Source: UBA3210 sp963648895
Lineage (GTDB): Bacteria; Bacillota_I; Bacilli_A; RFN20; CAG-449
Length of the DNA stretch: 51,956 nt
NCBI GenBank assembly: GCA_963648895.1
Contig: CAVJGK010000002.1
Location: forward strand, 1-51,956
Reading direction: 5' to 3'
Made by a program: the position numbers and the translations under genes. Position 1 is the first letter of the stretch; every line of letters starts with the position of its first letter. Below the pieces are notes generated by a model that saw only the letters and a list, made by a program, of their open reading frames with translations, did not search any database and was not told where the DNA came from. Shown piece after piece: positions 24,631-33,550 of the stretch.

Positions 24631-25392
24631 TTAAATTTCTCCTTCTTCATGCTTTGTAAGGATTTCATATCCATCCTTAGTAATAACGATTGAATTCTCA
24701 TAGTGAGCAGCGAGTTTATGATCAACTGTAACTGCAGTCCAACCATCTTTCAATACGCGAGTTTCCTTGCGTCCTTGTAAGACAATAGGCTCGACAGCGA
24801 TTGTCATACCTTCGCGAAGAACCATACCTGTGTTTGGTAATCCATAATTTGGAATAGTAGGATCTTCATGCATGTCACGACCTAAACCATGACCTGTATA
24901 ATCGTGAGTAACACTGAAACCATTTGCTTCAGCATGAGCTTGAATCGCGTGAGATATATCTCCAACTCTCGCTCCTGGTTTTACAACCTTCATTGCTTCA
25001 AAGAAGCATTCTTTTGTTACTTCAACTAATTTTTGAGCCATTGGAGAAACTTCTCCAACCATATAGGTTCTACATGCGTCAGCCATATAACCTTGGTATT
25101 GAACAACAATATCAAGTGAAATTATATCGCCGGATTTTAATTTTACGGATGATGGAATGCCATGTACGACTACATCATTAATAGATGCGCATATTGCTGC
25201 AGGATAACCATAATAGCCTTTTTCTGCAGGAATAGCCCCGGCATCACGAATCACCTTTTCCGCGACCTCGGAAAGGTGTTTCGTTGTAGTACCAGGAATA
25301 CATAATGGTTCCAAAACATCAAATACTGTAGCTAAGATATCTCCAGCTTTTTTCATAAGTGTGATTTCTCTACTAGATTTGATTGTAACCAT
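24631..25392 (-). CDS. map: Methionine aminopeptidase, type I
   Basis: Removes the N-terminal methionine from new proteins after deformylation. The 253-aa enzyme has the expected metal ligands in SLDIVVQYQGYMADACRT (the two aspartates), GHGLGRDMHEDP (histidine) and the glutamates of MTIAVEPIV and YENSIVITKDG. It follows adk by 3 bases. Confidence 0.97.
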   Translation of the reverse strand: MVTIKSSREITLMKKAGDILATVFDVLEPLCIPGTTTKHLSEVAEKVIRDAGAIPAEKGYYGYPAAICASINDVVVHGIPSSVKLKSGDIISLDIVVQYQGYMADACRTYMVGEVSPMAQKLVEVTKECFFEAMKVVKPGARVGDISHAIQAHAEANGFSVTHDYTGHGLGRDMHEDPTIPNYGLPNTGMVLREGMTIAVEPIVLQGRKETRVLKDGWTAVTVDHKLAAHYENSIVITKDGYEILTKHEEGEI

Positions 25393-25395
25393 AAA

Positions 25396-26046
25396 TTATT
25401 TTACCTCATCAAGTAATTTGCGAATGTCATTAAAGACTTCATCGATGCTTTTAAGACCATCGACACTTCTATTTAAACCCTTTTTGTCATAAAATTCAAC
25501 TAAAGGTTTTGTTTGATGTTCATAAGCATCTAATCTGACGTTTAAAGACTCGATTGTATCATCTTTTCTTTGGATTAAAGTAGATCCGCAACTATCACAT
25601 GTATTTTCAACCTTTGGAAGTTTGAAAGCTAAGTGATATGAGTTGCCACATTTTGGACATACTCTTCTTCCGGAAATTCTTTTTACAAGTTCATCTTTAT
25701 CAGCTTCAATAGTAATAACTAATTCAACTGGACGAGAGATTTCTTTTGATAAAGTTTCTAAAGCCTCAGCTTGTGGAATAGTTCTTGGGAAGCCATCAAG
25801 TAAATAACCGTTTTTGCAATCATCTCTTGATAATCTTTCTTTAACTAATCCAATTGTAACTTCATCAGGAACAAGTAAGCCCTTGTTCATATATTCTTGA
25901 GCTTCAAGTCCTAATTTAGTTTGATTCTTAATTGCTTCTCTAAACATATCACCTGTGGAAATATGTGGAATATTGCAATAACTAAGAATCTTTTCTGATT
26001 GTGTGCCTTTACCAGCGCCTGGTGGCCCCATTAAAATAATATTCAT
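25396..26046 (-). CDS. adk: Adenylate kinase, zinc-lid type
   Basis: Interconverts AMP and ATP with two ADP. The P-loop is GPPGAGKGT (residues 7-15), with the AMP-binding GFPRTIPQAE. The lid contains CPKCG and CDSCG, a four-cysteine zinc site typical of Gram-positive adenylate kinases. At 216 aa it is normal. It is placed between secY and map as in Bacillus. Confidence 0.98.
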   Translation of the reverse strand: MNIILMGPPGAGKGTQSEKILSYCNIPHISTGDMFREAIKNQTKLGLEAQEYMNKGLLVPDEVTIGLVKERLSRDDCKNGYLLDGFPRTIPQAEALETLSKEISRPVELVITIEADKDELVKRISGRRVCPKCGNSYHLAFKLPKVENTCDSCGSTLIQRKDDTIESLNVRLDAYEHQTKPLVEFYDKKGLNRSVDGLKSIDEVFNDIRKLLDEVK

Positions 26047-26060
26047 AAGTCCTCCTGTTG

Positions 26061-27413
26061 CTAGTTAGCAACTGCACTTGCGTGCGTATCTGCAGCGATA
26101 AGACCTTCAATTTGTTTGTATGTTTCAAGTGCAACACCAACGATGATGATCATACCGGTTCCTCCCAATGCAAGAGATGAAGGAACTAATTCGCATAGAG
26201 TTAAGATAATTGGAGTAGCAGCGATAATAGTTAACGCTGTTGCACCTAAGAAAGTAACTCTATTCAAAACTTTTTTGACATAGCGGTGAGTTTCATTACC
26301 AGGTCTAACACCTGGGATATAAGAACCAGACTTTTGGAAGTCTTCCGCTAATTGTTCTGGATTAATAGTTAAGTTGGAATAGAAGAAGCTAAATACAAAT
26401 ATTAATATTACATAAATGATTAAGCCCCAAGGCATATACCAAACTTTACCATTGAACCAACGCATTTCAGTTAATGCTGAAGATGTAAAGATCTTTAAGA
26501 CATTAACAATTGTGTCGTTTGATGAATAATCTTCAACAATAAATGAGATAACAACAGCAGGAGCCATCATGATTGACGAAGCAAAGATGACAGGAATAAC
26601 TCCAGCTGAATTAATCTTAATTGGTAAGAAAGATGTATTGTTTACCTTAGCATTTAATGCTCCACCTGTTCCAGAATGTTGAACAGGAATCTTTCTTATC
26701 GATTTTTCAATGAATGTAACAAAGATAACGATTGCGACTAATGTAATTAAGTATAAACCTAATTTTAATGCACCAGTAACAACTCTAGATCTTTCAGTTA
26801 CTAATTCACTGGTAAAGAAATAAGAAATTGCTGAGTAGATTTGAGTTGGAAGGCTAGCGACGATACCTGCAAAGATAATCATAGAAACACCGTTTCCGAC
26901 ACCTTTTTCAGTAATTTGGTCAGCCATCCACATGACTAGCATTGAACCAGCCATTAGATAAAGAATAATTTTTGCATAAACCCAGAAAGTCAATGTTTCT
27001 GTGAAAGTAATTGCATCTGAGTTATGCATTGTTACGATAATTCCGTAAGCTTGGACTGCTCCAAGAACGAGAGTTAAGTAACGAGTTGCCATTTCGATTT
27101 TCTTTCTACCTGATTGACCTTGCTTTGAAAGCTCGGTTAAAGCAGGGAGAACATCCTTAGATAATAATTCAATAATGATACTTGCTGTAATATAAGGAGA
27201 GACGCCAAGAGCGAAAACTGAGAAGTTTTGTAAAGCGCCACCGCCTAATAAGTTCATTAAGCTAAGAACATCAGTATCACCGATGCTTTGGCTTAATGTA
27301 ACTCCAGGAACTGTAATATTTGAACCAATTCTGAATACTAAGAAGATCATTAATGTGAAGAGAATTCTCTCTCTAACATCTTTGTTTTTAAAGATGGCAA
27401 CGAACTTCTTCAT
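26061..27413 (-). CDS. secY: Protein translocase subunit SecY
   Basis: The channel-forming subunit of the Sec translocon, with ten membrane helices in 450 aa. The sequence shows RIGSNITVPGV in the first helix region, the plug-domain area GGALQNFSVFALGVSPYI, the conserved loop FQKSGSYIPGVRPGNET and VGVALETYKQIEGL near the end. It starts one base before the end of rplO and so is translationally linked to it. It exports the many lipoproteins encoded in this window. Confidence 0.98.
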   Translation of the reverse strand: MKKFVAIFKNKDVRERILFTLMIFLVFRIGSNITVPGVTLSQSIGDTDVLSLMNLLGGGALQNFSVFALGVSPYITASIIIELLSKDVLPALTELSKQGQSGRKKIEMATRYLTLVLGAVQAYGIIVTMHNSDAITFTETLTFWVYAKIILYLMAGSMLVMWMADQITEKGVGNGVSMIIFAGIVASLPTQIYSAISYFFTSELVTERSRVVTGALKLGLYLITLVAIVIFVTFIEKSIRKIPVQHSGTGGALNAKVNNTSFLPIKINSAGVIPVIFASSIMMAPAVVISFIVEDYSSNDTIVNVLKIFTSSALTEMRWFNGKVWYMPWGLIIYVILIFVFSFFYSNLTINPEQLAEDFQKSGSYIPGVRPGNETHRYVKKVLNRVTFLGATALTIIAATPIILTLCELVPSSLALGGTGMIIIVGVALETYKQIEGLIAADTHASAVAN

Positions 27414-27414
27414 A

Positions 27415-27858
27415 CTAGAAAACCTCTACAGATCCACCAGCGTTTTCGATTGCAGTTTTAGCGGAACCAGATACTTTGTTAACTTTAACCTTTAAGTTTT
27501 TAGCTGTTAATTCACCTTCGCCTAATACTTTTACTAAGCATGCATTTGATGGAACTAATCCCTTTTCGATTAATAATTCAACAGTAACGTTTGTACCGTC
27601 TTCAAACTTGTTTAAATCACGAATATTGACAATTGAATATTCGATTCTTGAGTGATTTGTAAATCCTCTTTTTGGTAATCTTCTGTAAATTGGGTTTTGA
27701 CCACCTTCGAAGCCTGGACGTACTCCGCCGCCACTTCTTGATTTTTGACCCTTGTTACCAGATCCACCGTTTTTGCCAGAACCTGAACCTAAGCCACGGC
27801 AAATTCTCTTTCTTGAAGATCTTGAACCTTCGTTATATTTTAATTCGTTAAGATTCAT
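27415..27858 (-). CDS. rplO: 50S ribosomal protein L15
   Basis: A 147-aa large-subunit protein with the glycine/arginine-rich N-terminus GLGSGSGKNGGSGNKGQKSR, the block RRLPKRGFTNHSRIEYSIVN, and the C-terminal KVNKVSGSAKTAIENAGGSV. It follows rpsE by only 9 bases, leaving no room for rpmD (L30), which normally lies between them. Confidence 0.97.
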   Translation of the reverse strand: MNLNELKYNEGSRSSRKRICRGLGSGSGKNGGSGNKGQKSRSGGGVRPGFEGGQNPIYRRLPKRGFTNHSRIEYSIVNIRDLNKFEDGTNVTVELLIEKGLVPSNACLVKVLGEGELTAKNLKVKVNKVSGSAKTAIENAGGSVEVF

Positions 27859-27867
27859 ATTGCCTCC

Positions 27868-28482
27868 TTATTTACGAAGTGCAGCGATTTGTGCACTTGT
27901 ATGTACTTTGCTTAAGCCATCGACTGTTGCTCTGATACAGTTAATTGAAGTTCTTGAACCATAAACTTTTGAGTAAATGTTCTTGATACCTGCTAATTCT
28001 AAGATAGCTCTAACTGGACCACCAGCGATAATTCCAGTACCTTCTGGTGCAGGTTTTAAATAAACTTTTGTTGCACCAAATTCGCCTGTGATTTCGTGTG
28101 AAATTGTATTGTTTTTAACAATTGAAACACGATACATATTTTTCTTTGCTGCTTCTAATGCTTTCTTGATTGCATCTGGTACTTCAGCAGCTTTACCTGT
28201 TCCATAACCGAATCTGCCTTTACCGTCACCGATAACAACTAAAGCAGCAAAACGCATACGTCTACCACCTTTTACAGTTTTGGAAATTCTGTTGATAGAA
28301 ACAACTCTTTCTTCATATTGTTTTTCGAAAGATCTGTTGTCTTTACCATCTTTTTTGAATGGCTTTTTGCCATCTTTTCTAGGACCTCTTTGAGGTCTGT
28401 CACCTCTAGGAGCTCTAGATGGTCTTGCTTCAGTTTTTGCTTCAGCTTTTTCAGTAACTACTGTTTCTAATTCTTCTGCCAT
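27868..28482 (-). CDS. rpsE: 30S ribosomal protein S5 with extended basic N-terminus
   Basis: S5 contributes to decoding accuracy and mRNA unwinding at the entry channel. The core begins at about residue 57 (EERVVSINRISKTVKGGRR) and includes GDGKGRFGYGTGKAAEVPDA and VYGSRTSINCIRATVDGL. The first 55 residues are an extension rich in K, R, P and D (RAPRGDRPQRGPRKDGKKP), longer than the usual N-terminus and probably unstructured. The total is 204 aa. Confidence 0.97.
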   Translation of the reverse strand: MAEELETVVTEKAEAKTEARPSRAPRGDRPQRGPRKDGKKPFKKDGKDNRSFEKQYEERVVSINRISKTVKGGRRMRFAALVVIGDGKGRFGYGTGKAAEVPDAIKKALEAAKKNMYRVSIVKNNTISHEITGEFGATKVYLKPAPEGTGIIAGGPVRAILELAGIKNIYSKVYGSRTSINCIRATVDGLSKVHTSAQIAALRK

Positions 28483-28491
28483 AACTTCCTC

Positions 28492-28848
28492 CTAGAATTT
28501 TAAGCCAGCTTCTCTAGCTGCTTCTGCGACTGCTTGGACACGTCCATGATAGACATAACCAGAACGATCGAAGACGATTGTTGAAATGCCTTTAGCTAAT
28601 GCTAATTTAGCAATTTCAGTACCGACTTTTGTAGCTGCTTCGATATTGCCACCATTTTCAATTTTTAAACTTTCAGTTGAGCATGCAACTAAAGTTACGC
28701 CATTGACATCGTCAATGATTTGTGCAGACATGTTCTTGTTTGAACGAAATACGCTCAATCTTGGGCATTCTGGTGTACCGCTGATTTTTGCACGTACACG
28801 AGCATGACGTCTAACACGGCTAATATTTTTTGATTCCTTGTTAATCAT
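28492..28848 (-). CDS. rplR: 50S ribosomal protein L18
   Basis: Binds 5S rRNA in the central protuberance. The 118-aa sequence has RHARVRAKISGTPECPRLS, VFRSNKNMSAQIIDD and the C-terminal FDRSGYVYHGRVQAVAEAAR. It lies between rplF and rpsE in the spc order. Confidence 0.98.
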   Translation of the reverse strand: MINKESKNISRVRRHARVRAKISGTPECPRLSVFRSNKNMSAQIIDDVNGVTLVACSTESLKIENGGNIEAATKVGTEIAKLALAKGISTIVFDRSGYVYHGRVQAVAEAAREAGLKF

Positions 28849-28870
28849 ATCCTAAATCCTTCCTTGAGCA

Positions 28871-29413
28871 CTATTTCTTACCAGCACGTTTACCTTCCTT
28901 ACGGATGATAAATTCGCCAGCATACTTAATACCTTTACCTTTGTATGGTTCTGGTTCACGGACAGCTCTAATTCTTGCTGCTGTTTGTCCGACTTTTTGA
29001 GCATCAATACCTGAAACTGTGATGTTTGTTGCATCTGGTGCTGTAATTGTAACACCTTCTTCAGGAGTGATGACTACTTCGTGAGAATAGCCCATATTTA
29101 ATACTAAATTTGAGCCTCTCATTTGGCATCTATAACCGATACCAACGATTTCTAATTTTTTTGTGAATCCTTCACTTACACCAACGACCATTGAGTTAAT
29201 TAAAGCTCTTGTTGTTCCGTGTAAAGCACGATTTTGGATTTCATCGTTTGGACGTGTACAAACAATTTCATTATTTTCTAATGTAATTGTAATTGATGGA
29301 GCGAAGTCTTTTGCTAAAGTACCTTTTGGTCCTTTAACTTCAACGTGGCTACCATTGATTGTAGCTGTAACACCTGCAGGAAGGATTACTGGTTTCTTAC
29401 CAATTCTTGACAT
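28871..29413 (-). CDS. rplF: 50S ribosomal protein L6
   Basis: A two-domain large-subunit protein near the factor-binding centre. The 180-aa sequence begins MSRIGKKPVILPAGVTATIN and carries ALHGTTRALINSMVVGVSEG and the C-terminal motif PEPYKGKGIKYAGEFI. Normal length and position. Confidence 0.98.
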   Translation of the reverse strand: MSRIGKKPVILPAGVTATINGSHVEVKGPKGTLAKDFAPSITITLENNEIVCTRPNDEIQNRALHGTTRALINSMVVGVSEGFTKKLEIVGIGYRCQMRGSNLVLNMGYSHEVVITPEEGVTITAPDATNITVSGIDAQKVGQTAARIRAVREPEPYKGKGIKYAGEFIIRKEGKRAGKK

Positions 29414-29431
29414 ATTCTATCTATCCTCCTA

Positions 29432-29824
29432 CTACCAAACGTAAGCGACTACTTCGCCACCGATGCCTAATTTTCTAGCTTTCTTGTCAGTCATAACACC
29501 TTGTGATGTTGAGATGATTGCAATACCTAAGCCATTTAAGACACGTGGAAGGTTGTCTGCTGAGACGTTAACTCTTAAACCTGGTTTTGAGATTTTCTTT
29601 AAACCAGAAATAACTTTAACACCGTTTTCTGAATATTTTAAAGTAATTGTTAATTCTTTAATTTTGTCTCCAGAAACTGCGAATTCATTAATGAATCCTT
29701 CTTCTTTTAAGATTTCAGCAATGTGTAACTTCATAGTTGAGAAAGGCATAGAAACTTTTTCTCTTTTTAAAGCGTTAGCATTACGAATTCTTGTAAGCAT
29801 ATCTGCTATTGGATCTGTCATCAT
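29432..29824 (-). CDS. rpsH: 30S ribosomal protein S8
   Basis: A primary 16S rRNA-binding protein; in E. coli it also represses the spc operon. The 130-aa protein begins with DPIADMLTRIRNANA and ends with GVMTDKKARKLGIGGEVVAY. Autogenous control in this organism is not shown by the sequence. Confidence 0.98.
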   Translation of the reverse strand: MMTDPIADMLTRIRNANALKREKVSMPFSTMKLHIAEILKEEGFINEFAVSGDKIKELTITLKYSENGVKVISGLKKISKPGLRVNVSADNLPRVLNGLGIAIISTSQGVMTDKKARKLGIGGEVVAYVW

Positions 29825-29842
29825 ATAACCTTTTCCTCCTTA

Positions 29843-30028
29843 CTACCATGAAGATTTAGTCATACCTGGGATTTCACCTTTGTATGCTAAATTTCTTAAA
29901 CAAATACGGCAAACGCCGAATTTTCTAATTACTGAATGTGGACGACCACAAATTTTACAACGTGAATATTCTCTTACCTTAAATTTTTGAGGACGAGATT
30001 GTTTAACTTTTAATGATTTTTTTGCCAT
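29843..30028 (-). CDS. rpsN: 30S ribosomal protein S14, zinc type
   Basis: A 61-aa short form of S14 (type Z). Zinc ligands are visible as CKIC and CRIC with the SVIRKFG segment between them, and the C-terminus is EIPGMTKSSW. The zinc form is the usual one in the spc operon of Firmicutes. The ribosome site is AAAGGGGA. Confidence 0.97.
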   Translation of the reverse strand: MAKKSLKVKQSRPQKFKVREYSRCKICGRPHSVIRKFGVCRICLRNLAYKGEIPGMTKSSW

Positions 30029-30045
30029 ACTTTCTTATCCCCTTT

Positions 30046-30585
30046 CTATTTATGGAATGGCATACCTAATGCTTCTAATAATGTGTATGCTTCTTTATCT
30101 GTATTAGCTGTTGTAACAATTACAATATCCATACCTCTGATCTTGCCGATTTTATCGAAATCAATTTCAGGGAAAATTAATTGTTCTTTAATACCTAATG
30201 TGTAGTTACCTCTGCCATCGAATGCATTTTTAGATACACCACGGAAGTCTCTAACTCTTGGTAAAGAAATAGAAACGAGTTTATCTAAGAATTCATACAT
30301 TCTTTCGCCTCTTAAAGTTACTTTACAACCAATTGCTTGGCCTTCTCTTAACTTGAATGAAGCGATAGATTTTTTAGCTTTAGTAATTACTGGTTTTTGA
30401 CCAGAGATGATTGTTAAATCTCTTACTGCGTCATCTAATAATTTGGAGTTGCTAGTTGCATCACCAACACCTAAATTGATAACAATTTTAGATACTGCTG
30501 GTACTTGCATAACTGAATCATAATGATATGTATCCATTAATTTAGCAACGACTTCTGACTTATATTTATCTTTTAAACGTGCCAT
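30046..30585 (-). CDS. rplE: 50S ribosomal protein L5
   Basis: Binds 5S rRNA and contacts P-site tRNA and S13. The 179-aa sequence has VPAVSKIVINLGVGDA, ITKAKKSIASFKLREG and DFRGVSKNAFDGRGNYTLG, all family blocks. Normal length and position between rplX and rpsN. Confidence 0.98.
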   Translation of the reverse strand: MARLKDKYKSEVVAKLMDTYHYDSVMQVPAVSKIVINLGVGDATSNSKLLDDAVRDLTIISGQKPVITKAKKSIASFKLREGQAIGCKVTLRGERMYEFLDKLVSISLPRVRDFRGVSKNAFDGRGNYTLGIKEQLIFPEIDFDKIGKIRGMDIVIVTTANTDKEAYTLLEALGMPFHK

Positions 30586-30598
30586 TTTCAGTTACCTC

Positions 30599-30904
30599 CT
30601 ATAATGCTTTGCCGGTTTTTTTGTTAACACGGACTTTTTTACCATCAACTACTTTGTAGCCAACTTTAACAACTTTCTTTGCTTTTTCATCATATAAAGC
30701 AACGTTAGATGCATCAACTGGAGCATACATTTCAATGATTTGACCTTCTGGATTTGATTGAGAAGGTTTTTGATGTTTTTTAACAGTGTGGACACCGTCA
30801 ACAACAACTCTATTTAATTTTGGGAAAACTTTTTGAATTGTTCCGACTTTGCCTTTGTCTGCGCCTGCAATAATCTTAACTTTATCGCCTTTTTTTAACT
30901 TCAT
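30599..30904 (-). CDS. rplX: 50S ribosomal protein L24
   Basis: An assembly-initiating protein of the large subunit with a KOW motif, seen as KLKKGDKVKIIAGADKGKVG. The 101-aa sequence continues VVVDGVHTVKKHQKP and ends with a lysine-rich tail. Normal position after rplN. Confidence 0.97.
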   Translation of the reverse strand: MKLKKGDKVKIIAGADKGKVGTIQKVFPKLNRVVVDGVHTVKKHQKPSQSNPEGQIIEMYAPVDASNVALYDEKAKKVVKVGYKVVDGKKVRVNKKTGKAL

Positions 30905-30918
30905 ACTAGCGCTTCCTC

Positions 30919-31293
30919 CTATAAGACTTCTGGTGCTAAGGAAATAATTTTCATAAATCCTTCACCCTTATCACGTAATTCACGAGCTACTGGTCCGAAA
31001 ACACGTGTGCCACGAGGTGTGCCATCATCATTAATTAAGACAACAGCGTTATCATCGAAGCTAACATTTGAACCATCTGGTCTTCTAACATTTTTTGCAG
31101 TTCTTACGATGACACCTTTAACGACATCACCTTTTTTGATCTTACCATTTGGGATTGCATCCTTTACTGCGCAAAGAACGATATCACCAACTGATGAAGA
31201 TTTTCTTTTAGAACCGCCGTATAAACGGAAGACACGTACTGATCTTGCACCTGAGTTATCAGCGACAACTAAGTTTGTTTCTGTTTGAATCAT
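30919..31293 (-). CDS. rplN: 50S ribosomal protein L14
   Basis: A conserved large-subunit protein at the subunit interface. It begins IQTETNLVVADNSGARSVRV and has the late block GTRVFGPVARELRD and the C-terminus MKIISLAPEVL. At 124 aa it is close to the usual 122. Confidence 0.98.
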   Translation of the reverse strand: MIQTETNLVVADNSGARSVRVFRLYGGSKRKSSSVGDIVLCAVKDAIPNGKIKKGDVVKGVIVRTAKNVRRPDGSNVSFDDNAVVLINDDGTPRGTRVFGPVARELRDKGEGFMKIISLAPEVL

Positions 31294-31311
31294 ACTCTAT
31301 CCTCCTTATAC

Positions 31312-31578
31312 TTATTTAACATCTTCTGCGTGAGAAACAACTTTAACTAATCTAAAGTGTTTTGTAGCAGATAATTTTCTTGTTTCCATGATTTGAACTG
31401 TATCACCTAATTGGCATACATTTTCTTCATCATGTGCGTAATATTTTTTACGGTATTTAACTCTCTTACCGTATTTAGCATCTTTTTTATGAGTTTCAAC
31501 TAAAACGGTAATTGTTTTATCACATTTATTAGCGACTACAACGCCTTGAATAACTCTACGAGTATTTCTTTCTTCCAT
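31312..31578 (-). CDS. rpsQ: 30S ribosomal protein S17
   Basis: A primary 16S-binding OB-fold protein. The 88-aa sequence contains RRVIQGVVVANKCDKTITV, KYRKKYYAHDEENVC and GDTVQIMETRKLSATKHFRL, matching the family throughout. Confidence 0.98.
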   Translation of the reverse strand: MEERNTRRVIQGVVVANKCDKTITVLVETHKKDAKYGKRVKYRKKYYAHDEENVCQLGDTVQIMETRKLSATKHFRLVKVVSHAEDVK

Positions 31579-31593
31579 GCTTTAGTCCTCCTC

Positions 31594-31791
31594 TTATTCA
31601 ATGCCAAGTTCGCGTTCTTTTAATACTGTATAAATACGAGCAATAGTTTTACGAACTTCTGTGATTTTTTTGCCATTTTCTAATTGGCCTGTTGCGTGTT
31701 GGAAACGTAATTGTAATAATTCTTGTTTTAATTCATAGACTTTTGAATTTAATTCATCATTAGTCATTTCTTTAATTTCTGAAATTTTCAT
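31594..31791 (-). CDS. rpmC: 50S ribosomal protein L29
   Basis: A short two-helix protein beside the exit tunnel that helps dock SRP and trigger factor. The 65-aa sequence has SKVYELKQELLQLRFQHATG and ends ERELGIE. It begins 2 bases after rplP ends. Confidence 0.97.
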   Translation of the reverse strand: MKISEIKEMTNDELNSKVYELKQELLQLRFQHATGQLENGKKITEVRKTIARIYTVLKERELGIE

Positions 31792-31793
31792 AA

Positions 31794-32210
31794 TTATTTT
31801 GTTTCTCCTTTCGCAACGACTTTTGTTTTAAGTGGTAATTTGTAGCTAGCTAAACGTAATGCTTCTCTAGCTGTAGCTTCGTCGATTCCACCGATTTCGA
31901 ACATAACTCTACCTGTTTTGACAACTGCAACCCATTGATCAAGTGAACCTTTACCAGAACCCATACGAACTTCTGCAGGTTTCTTTGTTTTTGCTAATTG
32001 TGGGAAGATTCTGATCCAGATTTGACCAGATCTTTTTGTGTATCTTGCTAAGACGATACGAGCAGCTTCAATTTGACGAGCTGTAATCCAGTTTCCGGAG
32101 ACAGCTTGAAGTCCGAATTCACCAAATGATACTTCGTTACCTGCTTTAGATAAACCTTCGTATTTGATTGAATGTGGTCTTCTATATTTAACTCTTTTTG
32201 GTTGTAACAT
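31794..32210 (-). CDS. rplP: 50S ribosomal protein L16
   Basis: Located near the A-site tRNA elbow. It starts MLQPKRVKYRRPHSIKYEGL and carries the block GQIWIRIFPQLAKTKKPAEV followed by RMGSGKGSLDQWVAVVKTGR. At 138 aa it is normal. Confidence 0.98.
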   Translation of the reverse strand: MLQPKRVKYRRPHSIKYEGLSKAGNEVSFGEFGLQAVSGNWITARQIEAARIVLARYTKRSGQIWIRIFPQLAKTKKPAEVRMGSGKGSLDQWVAVVKTGRVMFEIGGIDEATAREALRLASYKLPLKTKVVAKGETK

Positions 32211-32216
32211 AGTTAA

Positions 32217-32891
32217 CTATTCTCCTTTCTTTTCAACTGGTTTTTCAGCTTTTTGGAAATTTTTGCTTAAACCACGGCAGATCCAGACTTTGCAGCCTAA
32301 TTTACCATAAGTTGTAGCAGCTTCTGCTAATGCGTAGTCAACGTCCATTCTTAATGTATGAAGTGAAACTACACCTTCTTTATATCCTTCAGCACGAGCA
32401 ATATCTGCACCTGCTAAACGACCAGAGATTGAAGTTTTAACGCCTAATGCGCCAGCTTTCATAACTCTTTGAATTGCTTTCTTTTGAACATTTCTGAAAG
32501 ATGCTCTTGCTTCAAGTTGAGCAGCCATGTCTTGAGCGACAATGTTTGCATCTAAACTTGGGTTTTTGATTTCGACTACTGATAATTTAACAGAGCCATT
32601 TGAAACCATTTTTGATACTTTTGTTTGTAATGCTTTAACGTTTGCACCATCTTGTCCAAGTACAACACCTGGGCGAGCTGTGAAGATAGAAACGATTGTA
32701 TCGTGATCTTTCTTTCTTTCAATTTCAATGTGTGAAACTAATGCATCTTTTAATTCTTTTGAAAGATAAGTTCTGATTTTGTAGTCTTCGTTTAAGAAAT
32801 CTGCGAAATCTTTTTTGTTTGCGAACCATCTAGAATTCCAATCACGGCTGATGCCGATTCTCATTCCAACTGGATTAACTTTTTGACCCAT
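32217..32891 (-). CDS. rpsC: 30S ribosomal protein S3
   Basis: Forms part of the mRNA entry channel and its helicase. The N-terminus MGQKVNPVGMRIGISRDWNS and the KH-domain segment IEIERKKDHDTIVSIFTARP are clear. The start was placed at the ATG at 32891 (224 aa) because MGQKVNP is the conserved beginning and AGGAGGA lies just upstream. A longer frame to 32918 would run into the end of rplV. Confidence 0.97.
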   Translation of the reverse strand: MGQKVNPVGMRIGISRDWNSRWFANKKDFADFLNEDYKIRTYLSKELKDALVSHIEIERKKDHDTIVSIFTARPGVVLGQDGANVKALQTKVSKMVSNGSVKLSVVEIKNPSLDANIVAQDMAAQLEARASFRNVQKKAIQRVMKAGALGVKTSISGRLAGADIARAEGYKEGVVSLHTLRMDVDYALAEAATTYGKLGCKVWICRGLSKNFQKAEKPVEKKGE

Positions 32892-32904
32892 TTGATTCTT
32901 CCTC

Positions 32905-33237
32905 CTATCTTTCTGCAACCACTACAGTGATGTGGCTTGTTCTCTTGACGTATGTATCTGCAGAACCTTTAGCTCTTGGCATATATCTCTTTAGTCTTGG
33001 ACCTTCATTTGCATAAATAGTCTTAACATAGAGTTTTGATTCATCCATCTTGTTATTGTTAACAGCATTTGCTGCTGCTGATTTGATTAATTTTGCGACA
33101 ACTGGTGAGCTTGATTTGTTTAAGTTAGCTAAGATGCCTAATGCATCTGCAACTGACTTACCTCTAACTAAATCAATTACTAATTGTACTTTTCTAGGAG
33201 TGATACGGACTCCAGTTACTTTTGCTGTTGCTTCCAT
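32905..33237 (-). CDS. rplV: 50S ribosomal protein L22
   Basis: Lines the peptide exit tunnel. The 110-aa sequence has VRITPRKVQLVIDLVRGKSV and ends in the beta-hairpin region GPRLKRYMPRAKGSADTYVK. It is between rpsS and rpsC, as usual. The sequence is intact in the loop where macrolide-resistance changes are known. Confidence 0.97.
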   Translation of the reverse strand: MEATAKVTGVRITPRKVQLVIDLVRGKSVADALGILANLNKSSSPVVAKLIKSAAANAVNNNKMDESKLYVKTIYANEGPRLKRYMPRAKGSADTYVKRTSHITVVVAER

Positions 33238-33247
33238 GTCTTACCTC

Positions 33248-33532
33248 CTACTTAGCTGCTCTATCTTCAGCGTTGTTACCGCTATGTCCTTTGAATGTTC
33301 TAGTTGGAGCAAATTCACCTAATTTGTGTCCAACCATATCTTCTGTAACATAGACAGTGATAAATTCATGACCATTATATACTGCGAAAGAATGTTCAAT
33401 GAATGCTGGGAAAATTGTTGATCTTCTTGACCATGTTTTAATTAATTCTTTTTTGTGAGCCGCATTTAATGCTTCGACTTTCTTCATTAAGTGTTCGTCG
33501 CAGAATGGACCCTTCTTTAAACTACGTGCCAT
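33248..33532 (-). CDS. rpsS: 30S ribosomal protein S19
   Basis: A head protein that works with S13. It begins MARSLKKGPFCDEHLMKKVE and contains WSRRSTIFPAFIEHSFAVYN and KLGEFAPTRTFKGHSG. At 94 aa it is normal. Confidence 0.98.
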   Translation of the reverse strand: MARSLKKGPFCDEHLMKKVEALNAAHKKELIKTWSRRSTIFPAFIEHSFAVYNGHEFITVYVTEDMVGHKLGEFAPTRTFKGHSGNNAEDRAAK

Positions 33533-33550
33533 AATTCATTTACTCCTTTC

